NCBI GenBank assembly: GCA_019136435.1
Contig: JAGVUD010000190.1
Span: 1 to 35,271, forward strand
Length of the DNA stretch: 35,271 nt
Source: Armatimonadota bacterium
GTDB taxonomy: Bacteria; Armatimonadota; UBA5829; DSUL01
Direction of reading: 5' to 3'
Shown one piece after another: positions 1 through 8,246 of this stretch. Both the position numbers and the translations under genes were made by a program. Position 1 is the stretch's first letter; every line of letters begins with the position of its first letter. The notes under the pieces were generated by a model that did not search any database, had not been told where the DNA came from, and saw only the letters and a list, made by a program, of their open reading frames with translations.

Positions 1-2
1 TC

Positions 3-158
3 GAAAAAGGCGCGAAGAGCGCGGTGCTGCTTCCGGGTGAGGCGAAAACGACGCGATGGCAGCTCGCGGAGGCAAAGCGACAGGCGGGAATCGGGCCGGG
101 GGAGACGGTGACCGCCTATGTTTTCCGCGCGGTCACGTTCGGCGAGGGGGCGCGTTAG
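3..158 (+). CDS. C-terminal fragment of an unidentified protein
   Basis: The only open + strand frame at the window edge gives the last 51 residues of a protein that begins outside the window, ending ...YVFRAVTFGEGAR and TAG at 156-158. The third-codon GC bias and the absence of stops support coding. I do not recognise the family. The TAG overlaps the TAA of lipA on the opposite strand (155-157), so the two genes converge with overlapping stop codons and no room for a terminator. Confidence 0.55.
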   Translation, partial: EKGAKSAVLLPGEAKTTRWQLAEAKRQAGIGPGETVTAYVFRAVTFGEGAR

Positions 159-1027
159 CCGGAGAGTGCCTGTGCGGCGTGGTAGGAGCTGCGCACCAGC
201 GGGCCGCTCTCAACGTGCCGGAAGCCCATCTCCAGCGCCCTTTCTTTGAACCAGCCGAACTCGTCCGGCGTCACCCATCGCTCGATCGGCAGGTGGTTTG
301 CGGAAGGCCGCATATACTGCCCGATGGTGAGAAAGCTCACTCCGGCGGCGCGCAGGTCTCGGAGTGTCTCGATCACTTCGCCGTCGCTCTCTCCCAGCCC
401 GGCCATGATCCCGCTCTTCGTGGGGATGGAGGGGGCCATCTCAGATGCGGCTCGCAGCACCTGTAGAGAACGATCATACCTGGCCTGAATACGCACCGGC
501 TCTGTCAGGCGCCGAACTGTCTCCACGTTGTGGTTGAAGACGTCCGGCCCGGCCGCGAGCACAGCGGCCACGGCCTCCCGGCTCCCCTCAAAGTCGGGGG
601 TGAGCACTTCGATGGTGGCGGTGGGCATCGTCTGGCGGAGCGCACGGATGCACTCCGCGAAATGGGCCGCCCCTCCGTCCGCGAGATCGTCGCGGGTGAC
701 GGATGTGATGACGACGTGCCGGAGCTTCATTTCCCTGGCGGCTTCGGCGAGGCGGGCCGGTTCGTCCGGGTCAAGCGGCCGCGGCCTGCCCGTGCTGATT
801 GCGCAGAACTTGCACGAGCGCGTGCAGATGTCGCCCATGATCATAAACGTCGCGGTGCCGCTCTTCCAGCATTCTCCCAGGTTAGGGCAGCGCGCGGACT
901 CGCAGACGGTGTGCAGAGACCCGAGCGTGTGCTTCATGCTGTCGTAGATGTCGAACGAGATTGCGCGGGCTCTCATCCACGGTGGCCGCTCGCCGGGAGC
1001 GATGGCGGGTTTCTCGCCGTCGCTCAA
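155..1027 (-). CDS. lipA: Lipoyl synthase (radical SAM)
   Basis: LipA inserts two sulfurs into protein-bound octanoyl groups to make the lipoyl cofactor of 2-oxoacid dehydrogenases such as PDH E2. The 290-residue product is full length. It has the auxiliary-cluster cysteines C42, C47 and C53 (CESARCPNLGEC), the radical-SAM CX3CX2C at C68, C72 and C75 (CTRSCKFC), and a C-terminal RSSY (279-282) carrying the conserved serine. The start is TTG at 1027, overlapping the pdhB stop in TTGA, with GAGGGG eight bases upstream, so translational coupling is likely. It is the last gene of pdhA-pdhB-lipA, which matches its role in maturing the PDH complex. Neither E2/E3 nor lipB is in the window. Confidence 0.97.
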   Translation of the reverse strand: MSDGEKPAIAPGERPPWMRARAISFDIYDSMKHTLGSLHTVCESARCPNLGECWKSGTATFMIMGDICTRSCKFCAISTGRPRPLDPDEPARLAEAAREMKLRHVVITSVTRDDLADGGAAHFAECIRALRQTMPTATIEVLTPDFEGSREAVAAVLAAGPDVFNHNVETVRRLTEPVRIQARYDRSLQVLRAASEMAPSIPTKSGIMAGLGESDGEVIETLRDLRAAGVSFLTIGQYMRPSANHLPIERWVTPDEFGWFKERALEMGFRHVESGPLVRSSYHAAQALSG

Positions 1028-2010
1028 TCCCGGTGCCCCTCGGTCACGCGCAGGCAGGCCTGATAGACGTCCTCTTCACCCGGCACGGCCATCTTCTCGA
1101 GGTTCTTCGCGTAGGGCATCGGAACGTCCACGCCCGAGACGCGCAGGATCGGGGCGTCCAGGTCGTCAAAGGCTTCGGTCTGAATCTGCGCGATCACTTC
1201 GGCGGCCATTCCGCACATCGGCCAGTCCTCTTCGCACACGACGGCCCGGTGGGTCTTGCGGACGCTCTCGACAACAGTGTCAATATCGAGCGGCCTCAGC
1301 GTGCGAAGGTCAACGACTTCTGCCGATATGCCCCGCTCCGCGAGCCGCTCGGCCGCCTTGAGGGCGAACAGCGTCATGCGCGAGTAGGTGATGATGGTGA
1401 CGTCCGCGCCCTCGCGCTTCACGTCCGCCACCCCGAGCGGAACGGCGTAGTCCTCGGCGGGCACTTCGCCTTTGGAGAGATAGATCAGCTCGTGCTCCAG
1501 AAAGATGACCGGGTCCGGGTCGCGGATGGCCGACTTCAGCAGCCCCTTCGCGTCGGCGGGGGTTGCGGGCAGGACGACTTTCAGTCCGGGAACGTGCACG
1601 AACCAGGATTCGAAGTTCTGCGAATGCTGCGCCCCGAGTTGAAGTCCCACGCCCGTCGGCGCGCGCATCACCATCGGCACGTTGTACTGCCCGCCCGACA
1701 TGTAGTAGTACTTCGCGGCGTGGTTGACGATCTGGTCGAGCGCGAGCAGCGAGAAGTTGACGGTCATCATCTCCACGACCGGCTTGAGCCCGGCCATCGC
1801 GGCCCCCACTCCCGCGCCGGCGATGGCCTCCTCCGAGATCGGAGTGTCAATCACGCGGCGCGCCCCGAACTCGGCGAGCAGCCCCTCGCTCACTTTGTAC
1901 GCGCCCTGATATTCGGCGACTTCCTCGCCGATCAGAAACACGTCCGGGTCGGCCCGCATCTCCTCGCGCAGGGCCTGGTTCAGAGCTTCTCTGTAGGTCA
2001 GAATGGGCAT
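1024..2010 (-). CDS. pdhB: Pyruvate dehydrogenase E1 component, beta subunit
   Basis: This is the beta subunit of the heterotetrameric (alpha2beta2) E1 of a 2-oxoacid dehydrogenase complex, most likely pyruvate dehydrogenase. The 328 residues show the transketolase-type pyrimidine-binding domain (about 1-180, with GEEVAEYQGAYKVS and DTPISEEAIAG) followed by the C-terminal transketolase domain (about 195-320, with VVDLRTLRPLD). It starts at ATG 2010, nine bases after the pdhA stop, with CGGAGA just upstream, and its stop overlaps the lipA start. Acetoin or branched-chain E1-beta are related alternatives; linkage to lipA and the close similarity to PDH E1-beta favour pyruvate. Confidence 0.93.
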   Translation of the reverse strand: MPILTYREALNQALREEMRADPDVFLIGEEVAEYQGAYKVSEGLLAEFGARRVIDTPISEEAIAGAGVGAAMAGLKPVVEMMTVNFSLLALDQIVNHAAKYYYMSGGQYNVPMVMRAPTGVGLQLGAQHSQNFESWFVHVPGLKVVLPATPADAKGLLKSAIRDPDPVIFLEHELIYLSKGEVPAEDYAVPLGVADVKREGADVTIITYSRMTLFALKAAERLAERGISAEVVDLRTLRPLDIDTVVESVRKTHRAVVCEEDWPMCGMAAEVIAQIQTEAFDDLDAPILRVSGVDVPMPYAKNLEKMAVPGEEDVYQACLRVTEGHRD

Positions 2011-2018
2011 GGTCTCCG

Positions 2019-3029
2019 TTACTCCCCGGATGCGTAGACGTGGTCGTAGAGCGCATCGGCCTGAGGGAAGGGCGACTCCTCCGCGAACTTCACCGACTCG
2101 TCCACTACGGCGTCAATCTCCGCCGAGATGCCTCGAATCTCTTCGTCCGTTATGAGGCCCGCGCCCAGAAGCTGTTTCTCGTAAATGCTGATCGGGTCGC
2201 GGACGCGCCACTCCTCGACTTCGTCCTTGGTGCGGTAGGTGGCCGGGTCGGCCATCGAGTGTCCGCGATAGCGGTAGGTCTTCGCTTCGATGAACCAGGG
2301 CCCCCGCCCGGCGCGGCATTCGGCCACCACGTCATCCGAGAGCGCGCGTATCGCGAGCAGGTCCATGCCGTCCACATGGGCGCTCTCCATGCCATACCCG
2401 CTTACGCGGCGGTTGAGGTCGGGCACGGCGGATGCGCGTGTGACCTGCGTCCCCATGCCGTAAAGGTTGTTCTCGCAGACGAAGATGACCGGCAGCTTCC
2501 AGAGCGCCGCCATATTGAGCGCCTCGTGAAAGGCCCCTTCGTTTACCGCTCCGTCGCCGAAGAAGCAGACGCAGACCTGATCGCCGCCCCTGTACCTGAT
2601 CGCCAGCCCCACTCCCGTGGCAATCGGCAGCCCGCCGCCCACGATTCCGTCGCCCCCCATGAAGTTGCGCTCGCGGTCGAACAGATGCATGGAGCCGCCC
2701 TTGCCGCGGCTGATGCCCGTCTCCCGGCCGAAAAGCTCCGCCATGATCGCCTTCGGATCGCTGCCCACAGCCAGAATCTGGCCGTGCTCGCGGTAGGTGC
2801 CCATCACGTAATCATCAGGCCGCAGCGCCGAGATGATGCCGACCGCAACAGCTTCCTGGCCGATATACAGGTGGCAGAAGCCCCCGATGGACGCCTGCAT
2901 GTACTGCTTTCCCGCCATCTCCTCGAACCGGCGGATCAGCACCATTTTGCGGTACATCTCGAGGTGTCCTTCGCGAGGGATGGTTCGCAGCCCCTCCGAT
3001 TTCCTCGCCTCAGAGCGTGTTGTCGCCAT
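2019..3029 (-). CDS. pdhA: Pyruvate dehydrogenase E1 component, alpha subunit
   Basis: This is the thiamine-diphosphate-binding alpha subunit of E1, which decarboxylates pyruvate and passes the acetyl group to lipoyl-E2. The TPP motif begins at GDG (about 158-160) and ends at ENN (186-188); the conserved IGQEA, GKGGSMH and YRYRGHS segments are present. I place the start at ATG 3029 (336 residues) because AGAGGA lies six bases upstream; an in-frame TTG at 3047 would add six residues but has no better ribosome site. A 104-bp gap separates it from nuoI. An AT-richer stretch in that gap (near 3045-3080) could hold a promoter, but I see no good -35/-10 pair. Confidence 0.93.
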   Translation of the reverse strand: MATTRSEARKSEGLRTIPREGHLEMYRKMVLIRRFEEMAGKQYMQASIGGFCHLYIGQEAVAVGIISALRPDDYVMGTYREHGQILAVGSDPKAIMAELFGRETGISRGKGGSMHLFDRERNFMGGDGIVGGGLPIATGVGLAIRYRGGDQVCVCFFGDGAVNEGAFHEALNMAALWKLPVIFVCENNLYGMGTQVTRASAVPDLNRRVSGYGMESAHVDGMDLLAIRALSDDVVAECRAGRGPWFIEAKTYRYRGHSMADPATYRTKDEVEEWRVRDPISIYEKQLLGAGLITDEEIRGISAEIDAVVDESVKFAEESPFPQADALYDHVYASGE

Positions 3030-3133
3030 GTCCGTTCCTCTGCTCAAGCATAGTCATAGAAATCGTTTCCCGTTCCCCCAAACAGCTTCAAAGGCAAGAA
3101 CGCGCGCCGACGCCGTAAAGACTCCCGGAGGTG

Positions 3134-3589
3134 CTATTCCAGGCGCTTCTTTACCCGCGCGACCTCGCCCGGAGCGTCAACGAGCAGCCGCTCCTTGCCG
3201 TATATGAAGCTGGAGCGTTCGAAGTCGGCCAGTTCGAAGTCGGGCCCGAGCACGATGGCGCCGGTGGGGCATGCGTCCTCGCAGTAGCCGCAGAATATGC
3301 AGCGCAGCATGTTGATCTCGTACACGGCCGCGTAGCGTTCGCCCGGAGACTTGCGGTCGTCGTCGGTGTTGTCGGCTGCGATGACCTCGATGCAGCGCGC
3401 AGGGCAGGCCCCCGCGCACAGCGAGCAGCCGATGCAGCGCTCCAGCCCGTCCTCGTGACGCAGCAGCTTGTGCCGCCACCGCGCGCGAGCGGACACCGGC
3501 CGCTTTACCTCCGGATAATTGACCGTGGTCGGCTTCCGGAAGACCTGCTTCAGCGTTATTCCGAGACCTTTTACAAACTCAACAAACAA
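3134..3589 (-). CDS. nuoI: NADH-quinone oxidoreductase subunit I
   Basis: NuoI carries the two [4Fe-4S] clusters N6a and N6b that pass electrons from NuoG to NuoB in complex I. The 151-residue product has both motifs: C52, C55, C58, C62 (CIGCSLCAGACP) and C97, C100, C103, C107 (CIFCGYCEDACP). The N-terminus (KGLGITLKQVFRKPTTVNYP) is typical of the family. The start is TTG at 3589, three bases after the TAG of the preceding nuoG segment, with AGGG upstream. In many bacteria nuoH lies between nuoG and nuoI; here it is missing and nuoI follows directly. Confidence 0.94.
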   Translation of the reverse strand: MFVEFVKGLGITLKQVFRKPTTVNYPEVKRPVSARARWRHKLLRHEDGLERCIGCSLCAGACPARCIEVIAADNTDDDRKSPGERYAAVYEINMLRCIFCGYCEDACPTGAIVLGPDFELADFERSSFIYGKERLLVDAPGEVARVKKRLE

Positions 3590-3592
3590 TCG

Positions 3593-4729
3593 CTAGCCCT
3601 GTCTCTGCTCCGCCAGCGCCCGCGGATGAATTCCGTTGACGCCCAGACGGCCCCATTCAACACCGGCGTAGCCGTCTGCCTCCCGCGTCACCTGTTCGAA
3701 GATCTCCTCAACGGATGCCGGCAGCCACGGATTCCCGAGCGCCTGTGCCAGGTCCGCCGCTATCTGCCAGACCGGCTTCGCGCGCCCGCGCGGGCGGATG
3801 GCCCGGAAGACCCGCTGAATTCGCCCGTCCGTGTTGCTGAAGGTGCCGCCCGTTTCCAGAACCGTCAGGCACGGCAGCGCCACATCCGGACTCACGGGCA
3901 GGCTATCCGCCGCCCAGCCCATATACACAATCGCTTCCAGTCTGCCGAGCGCGTCCTTCACAAGGTCCGCATCCAGATCCAGAAGCGGTTCGGCTCCGGC
4001 CAGGAAGAGCGCCTTGATCCTGCCGTCCCTCGCCGCCTGCAGCATCTGCGCGCCTGAAAGTCCGCCATCCGGCGCGGGCAGGATGCCCAGATCGAGCGCG
4101 CCTCTGCTGTTGCAGGAGGGCAGCACCGCGACCAGGCGCGCCTGCTCGCCGAGCGAGCGCGCGAGGGCGCCGAGCGCCGCAATCAGCGAGGCGTCTTCGG
4201 TCTCGGCAAGGCGGGAGCCAAGAACCACCACAGACGGCGAGGGCTCATCGCGCTCTGCAATCTGCTTCGCAAGCGCCTCGACAGCCGCCGCCGCCTTGCC
4301 CGGCTCGTAACGGACCTTCGCGGCGGCGTATCCGTCCAACTCAACATCAGAGCCATGCACGCTGATCAGCGCCGCCCCGTCCTGCCGGACGGCCTTCTTA
4401 ACGCGAAGCTCCGTTACGGGCTGCTCGCGGCTCAGATCCACGCCGATTGTGATGATCCGGGCGGCGGCGTCAATGTCCACCAGGGTTCCGGCCGCAAAGC
4501 CTGCCTCGCGGCCGGCGCGGGCGATGTCGGCCAGGGCCGCATCGCGCTTCCGGGCGCTGTGGTCGAGGTTCTTCTCGCCCAGCGCTTCGCGCGCGAGCTT
4601 CGCAATCGCGTACAGGTTTTCGTTCGTCATCGCCGGGGACGCCATAATGCCCAGCGTTCCCGCTTTCGAGTGCTCCGAGAGCGTCGCCGCCGCCCGCACG
4701 AGCGCCTGCTGCCAGGTGGCGTTCGTCAA
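3593..4729 (-). CDS. nuoG: NuoG C-terminal half (molybdopterin-oxidoreductase-like), beyond an in-frame amber codon
   Basis: This 378-codon frame matches the molybdopterin-oxidoreductase-like half of NuoG, with the typical IMASPAMTNENLYAIAKLAR, GVDLSREQP and LPCLTVLETGGTFSNTDGR segments. It is in the same frame as the upstream NuoG segment, separated only by TAG (4733-4735) and one GAG codon. The only start near the junction is TTG at 4729, but the GGAG before it abuts the codon with no spacer, and the next ATG lies 28 codons inside conserved sequence. Reading through the TAG gives a continuous protein of about 665 residues, close to the roughly 690-residue NuoG seen in alphaproteobacteria. 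It may be a nonsense mutation, a readthrough product, a real split gene or a sequence error. Confidence 0.85.
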   Translation of the reverse strand: MTNATWQQALVRAAATLSEHSKAGTLGIMASPAMTNENLYAIAKLAREALGEKNLDHSARKRDAALADIARAGREAGFAAGTLVDIDAAARIITIGVDLSREQPVTELRVKKAVRQDGAALISVHGSDVELDGYAAAKVRYEPGKAAAAVEALAKQIAERDEPSPSVVVLGSRLAETEDASLIAALGALARSLGEQARLVAVLPSCNSRGALDLGILPAPDGGLSGAQMLQAARDGRIKALFLAGAEPLLDLDADLVKDALGRLEAIVYMGWAADSLPVSPDVALPCLTVLETGGTFSNTDGRIQRVFRAIRPRGRAKPVWQIAADLAQALGNPWLPASVEEIFEQVTREADGYAGVEWGRLGVNGIHPRALAEQRQG

Positions 4730-4732
4730 CTC

Positions 4733-5590
4733 CTAGCCGCTCTTCAGCTTAGGTTCCAGCAGGCGGCGTTCGTTCACGAAGCCGAATCCGAACCGACCCG
4801 CGTCGCACAGCCAGCCGTCGTCCGTGTGCCTGTTCTCGCGCGACCAGTACCGGACAACCTCGCTTCCGTCCCGCGTGTCCACGCGGATGTTGCACCCTGC
4901 CGCGCACCCCGTGCAGACTCCGGGCGAGTGCGCGACCTCCCACGTCCGGCCGAAGAAGCGGGTCGGAGCGCCCGTCAGAGCGCCGACGGGGCACAGTTCA
5001 ATCGTGTTGCCCGCGAACTGACTGTCGAACGGCTGGTCCGGATGCACGCCGATCTCCTGCCCGTTGCCGCGCTCGAACACGCCGAGCTGCTCGTGGCCGG
5101 AAATCTCCTGGCAGAACCGCACGCAGCGGAAGCACATAATGCAGCGTTCGCGGTCGAGCAGGATGTTGGGCCCGATCTGGAGCGGCTTCTCCCATCGTCT
5201 CTTGGCGAACGTGTAGCGGCTCTGGCCCGGCCCGAACTTGTAGGTGTAGTCCTGAAGCGGGCATTCCCCGCCCTTGTCGCAGATGGGGCAGTCGAGCGGG
5301 TGGTGCACCAGCAGGAACTCGAGCATCCCGCGGCGCGCCTTCTCGACCCGGGCGTTGTTCGTGTGGACGACCATGCCCTCTTTGACCGGGGTGGTGCAGC
5401 TCGCGACCAGCTTCGGCATCCCCTCGATTTCAACCAGGCACATCCGGCAGGCGCCGACCGGCGCGAGCTTCGGATGGTAGCAGTAGACCGGTATCAGAAT
5501 GCCCGCCTGCGCCGCCGCCTCCACCAGAAGCGTGCCCGGCTCCACCTGCACCGTCCTGCCGTCAATTGTCAGAGTCACCAGATCAGCCAT
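4733..5590 (-). CDS. nuoG: NuoG N-terminal half (Fe-S cluster domains), ending at an in-frame amber codon
   Basis: This is the iron-sulfur part of the complex I subunit NuoG. In order: a [2Fe-2S] ferredoxin domain (C37, C48, C51, C65); the His/Cys motif of the next cluster (H97, C101, C104, C110); a further cluster motif (C150, C153, C156, with C200); and a molybdopterin-oxidoreductase-type site (C226, C229, C233, C262), the extra N7 cluster found in only some bacteria. The start is ATG at 5590. The frame ends at TAG after LLEPKLKSG, exactly where normal NuoG continues into ...ATWEEAL-like sequence; the same frame resumes as ELTNATWQQAL. TAG is a normal stop in many other genes of the window, so codon reassignment is unlikely. 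Confidence 0.9.
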   Translation of the reverse strand: MADLVTLTIDGRTVQVEPGTLLVEAAAQAGILIPVYCYHPKLAPVGACRMCLVEIEGMPKLVASCTTPVKEGMVVHTNNARVEKARRGMLEFLLVHHPLDCPICDKGGECPLQDYTYKFGPGQSRYTFAKRRWEKPLQIGPNILLDRERCIMCFRCVRFCQEISGHEQLGVFERGNGQEIGVHPDQPFDSQFAGNTIELCPVGALTGAPTRFFGRTWEVAHSPGVCTGCAAGCNIRVDTRDGSEVVRYWSRENRHTDDGWLCDAGRFGFGFVNERRLLEPKLKSG

Positions 5591-5624
5591 ACTCAGAACC
5601 GTCTCAGCCGTGTGCCGCCGCCTG

Positions 5625-7406
5625 TCACCTGTCCACGTCTCCCAGAACGATGTCTATGCTTCCGATGGTTGCGACGGCATCGGCGACCAGTCCTCCCTGA
5701 AGCATTACGGGAAGCGCCTGGAGGTTGGCGAACGAGGGAGTCCGCGCGCGCATCCGGTAGGGTTTCGGCGAGCCGTCGCCGGCAATGTAGAACGACAGCA
5801 GCCCGCGCCCGGTTTCGGTCGGAACGTGAGCCTCTCCGTGCGGGGCCGTGAACCCGATCGTCGAGATCAGAAAATGGTGAATGAGACTCTCCATGCTGTT
5901 GTCGAGTTCATTCTTGGGAGGCGGGATCATTTTGCGGTCGTTCGTCTGAACGGGCCCGGGCTCCAGCCGGTTCATCGCCTGCCGTATGATCTTGTGGCTC
6001 TGGCGCAACTCCTCGATGCGGCACAGATACCGGTCGTAGACATCGCCGTGCGTTCCGGCGGGGATCTCGAACTCGTACGTCTCGTATCCGCAGTATGGCT
6101 CGGCCTTGCGGATGTCCCAGGCGAGGCCGCTTCCGCGCAGCGACGCGCCGCTGACGCCGTACGCAAGCGCGTCATCAAGTGCCAGCCTGCCGACTCCGCG
6201 CGTGCGCTCGAGCCAGATCGGGTTTTTGGTCAGCAGGGTCTCGTACTCGCCCACGCGGCTGGGGAATACGCGCATGAACTGCTCGAGCGCGGGCATGAAC
6301 TCGTCCGGAACATCCTCGCGAAGCCCGCCCGGGCAGATGAAGCTCGTCATCATCCGCACGCCGGAGATCATCTCGAACATGTCCAGAATCTGGTCGCGTT
6401 CGCGGAAGCAGTAGAAGAACGGGCTCATCGCGCCCATATCGAGCGCGTGCGTTCCCAGCCACACGAGATGCGACTGGATGCGCGTCAGCTCGGCGAGTAT
6501 CACGCGCAGCACCGTCGCGCGCGGCGGCGCCTCCACGCCAACCAGCTTCTCGACCGACAGCGAATACGCCAGGTTGTTTCCGAGCGGAGAGAGATAGTCC
6601 ATCCGGTCGGTGAGCGTGAGCGCCTGCTGAAAACTGAGCGTCTCGGCGGTCTTTTCGATTCCCGTGTGAAGGTAGCCGATATCGGGAAGCGTCCGGGTTA
6701 TGTTCTCGCCGTCGAGCTCGATGAGGAGGCGCAGCACTCCGTGTGTGCTGGGGTGCTGCGGGCCCATGTTCAGGATCATGCGCCCGTCCGCGTCCGGCTG
6801 ACCGTCTGGCCCGGCGGCGGGCTCGATAAGCTGCGTGTACGATCCCGGCGTGGTCTCGAGCGCCTGCCACCCCGCGAATGCGTCCTGCCCGGGAGCGGGC
6901 GGAAGCGTCTGCGGCTCGACGTCGCCGAAGTTGCCCGAGAACTGCACCTGCTCGCCGTTGATGGGATAGTCCTTGCGCAGGGGATGTCCGCGCCAGTGCT
7001 CCGGCATCAGAATGCGCCGCGGGTCGGGATGGCCGTTGAAGCTGATCCCGAACATGTCCAGAAGCTCGCGCTCGTGCCAGTTCGCGCCCGCGTAGATGTC
7101 CGATATCGAGTCCACCGCGGGCGCGCTCTCGTCGAGCTTCACTTTGTAGTGAAGATGCCGCTTCTGCCCGGTTGAGTAAACGGTGTAGGTCAGGTCGAAG
7201 CGCGGCGATTCGAAGAGATAGTCAATGCCGCCGATGTCCGCGAAGAAGTCGAAGCTCTGCGAGCGCGCCCACTGCGTGAACTCGCGTACGCGCGGGCCGC
7301 TGACGACGATGGAGCCCTCGCCGGACGGGCGGTCGGAGAGACTGATGTCTTCCCCGAAGCGCTCCCGCGCCTGCTCGAAAAGCCGTCTGGTGTCTTCTAG
7401 ATGCAC
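5625..7406 (-). CDS. nuoCD: NADH-quinone oxidoreductase subunit C/D fusion
   Basis: This single 593-residue protein combines NuoC (about 1-160, with the hallmark ANWHERELLDMFGISFNGHP and LRKDYP) and NuoD (about 205-593, beginning near ILNMGPQHPSTHGVLR). A Pro/Gly/Ala-rich linker at about 165-205 joins them. NuoD forms part of the quinone-binding site next to NuoB; NuoC is a peripheral-arm subunit. The C-terminus (GDVDR) is that of a complete NuoD. C/D fusions occur in several lineages, including Escherichia. The start is GTG at 7406, 19 bases after the nuoB stop, with only a weak ribosome site. nuoG starts 34 bases downstream; nuoE and nuoF, usual at this point, are absent. Confidence 0.95.
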   Translation of the reverse strand: MHLEDTRRLFEQARERFGEDISLSDRPSGEGSIVVSGPRVREFTQWARSQSFDFFADIGGIDYLFESPRFDLTYTVYSTGQKRHLHYKVKLDESAPAVDSISDIYAGANWHERELLDMFGISFNGHPDPRRILMPEHWRGHPLRKDYPINGEQVQFSGNFGDVEPQTLPPAPGQDAFAGWQALETTPGSYTQLIEPAAGPDGQPDADGRMILNMGPQHPSTHGVLRLLIELDGENITRTLPDIGYLHTGIEKTAETLSFQQALTLTDRMDYLSPLGNNLAYSLSVEKLVGVEAPPRATVLRVILAELTRIQSHLVWLGTHALDMGAMSPFFYCFRERDQILDMFEMISGVRMMTSFICPGGLREDVPDEFMPALEQFMRVFPSRVGEYETLLTKNPIWLERTRGVGRLALDDALAYGVSGASLRGSGLAWDIRKAEPYCGYETYEFEIPAGTHGDVYDRYLCRIEELRQSHKIIRQAMNRLEPGPVQTNDRKMIPPPKNELDNSMESLIHHFLISTIGFTAPHGEAHVPTETGRGLLSFYIAGDGSPKPYRMRARTPSFANLQALPVMLQGGLVADAVATIGSIDIVLGDVDR

Positions 7407-7425
7407 TTTGCGCCTGCGTTGCCCG

Positions 7426-7956
7426 CTATTTCTTCCACGGCGAGACCACTTTCTCTCTTGGCGCGGGGGTCAGGACTCTGCCGCCGGGCACCGCCTCGCC
7501 CGCGCGGATCTTCTCCTGAAGCCGCGTTATCGCGTAGAGCAGGGCGTCGGGGTTCGGAGGGCAGCCGGGAATGTAGACGTCCACGGGCACCACCTTGTCC
7601 ACGCCCTGAACGATCGCGTAGTTATTGAACACGCCGCCGCACGACGAGCAGGCGCCCATCGCGATGACCCATCGCGGCTCGGCCATCTGCTCGTAAAGCC
7701 GCCGTATCACCGGTGCCATCTTCATCGAGACGCGGCCGGAGACGATCATGAGGTCGGCCTGGCGGGGGGACGGCCGGAAGACCTCGGCCCCGAATCGCGA
7801 GATATCGAACCGTCCGGCGACGGTGGACATCATCTCGATGGCGCAGCAGGCGAGGCCGAACGAAAACGGCCACAGGGATGAGCTCTGCGCCCATTTAGCC
7901 AGCTTGTCCACTGTCGAGAAGACGATGCCCGGGACGGCATCCTGAGATCCGCTCAT
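7426..7956 (-). CDS. nuoB: NADH-quinone oxidoreductase subunit B
   Basis: NuoB holds cluster N2, the last Fe-S cluster before quinone. The 176 residues contain the tandem C37-C38 ([10 protein letters not shown]), C103 (MGACSSCGG) and C132 (IPGCPPNP), which are the four N2 ligands. It is the first gene of the - strand nuo run, starting at ATG 7956 with AAGGAA about ten bases upstream. No nuoA precedes it; the upstream side is the 308-bp divergent spacer shared with hicB. The nuo promoter must lie there, but I cannot assign a convincing -35/-10 on this strand. Confidence 0.96.
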   Translation of the reverse strand: MSGSQDAVPGIVFSTVDKLAKWAQSSSLWPFSFGLACCAIEMMSTVAGRFDISRFGAEVFRPSPRQADLMIVSGRVSMKMAPVIRRLYEQMAEPRWVIAMGACSSCGGVFNNYAIVQGVDKVVPVDVYIPGCPPNPDALLYAITRLQEKIRAGEAVPGGRVLTPAPREKVVSPWKK

Positions 7957-8136
7957 AGATGATCAGTTCCTTCGCGCGGGCGCCGCGTCAGACACGCAGG
8001 CGCGCGCCACACAAGGCAAAAGCGCCTCCGGCCCTGCCCGCGCAGGGCGCGAGACGCTCGTGTCAGCCGCTTCGACCCTGCGCAAGTGTGGCAGAATTCG
8101 CCTCTCGCTGTCAACAAGCGGACACGGGGGCGCGCA

Positions 8137-8193
8137 GGGGACGAAAGTCCACGGAGAATGGTTTCGTGCGTGATACATATCACGCTCGAAACC
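8137..8193. repeat. Half-copy-like palindromic repeat with a GTGA-N6-TCAC core
   Basis: A GGGGACGAAAGTCC stem and GGAGAA (8137-8158) are followed by a 34-bp inverted repeat at 8160-8193. Its inner arms are GCGTGATA and TATCACGC around CA, its outer arms GGTTTCG and CGAAACC, with one T/T mismatch between them. The order of parts matches the right arm of the repeat at 33706-33857, but the matching left arm is not evident upstream; a weak left-arm-like GTGAGATTCTGTCAC lies just downstream at about 8196-8211. The core also resembles a CRP/FNR-family operator half-site pair, which could be coincidence of the palindrome. Confidence 0.6.
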
Positions 8194-8246
8194 GGCGTGA
8201 GATTCTGTCACATCCTCCCGGGCGAGGGCCGCGCCGGGCTCTTTGC

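Noticed and set aside
4733-4735. TAG as a reassigned sense codon (Pyl or other)
   Set aside because: TAG ends at least ten other well-supported genes here, and the NuoG position is not one known to need an unusual residue.
7957-8136. tRNA or small RNA gene in the nuoB-hicB spacer
   Set aside because: No cloverleaf, CCA end or conserved RNA motif could be built from the sequence.
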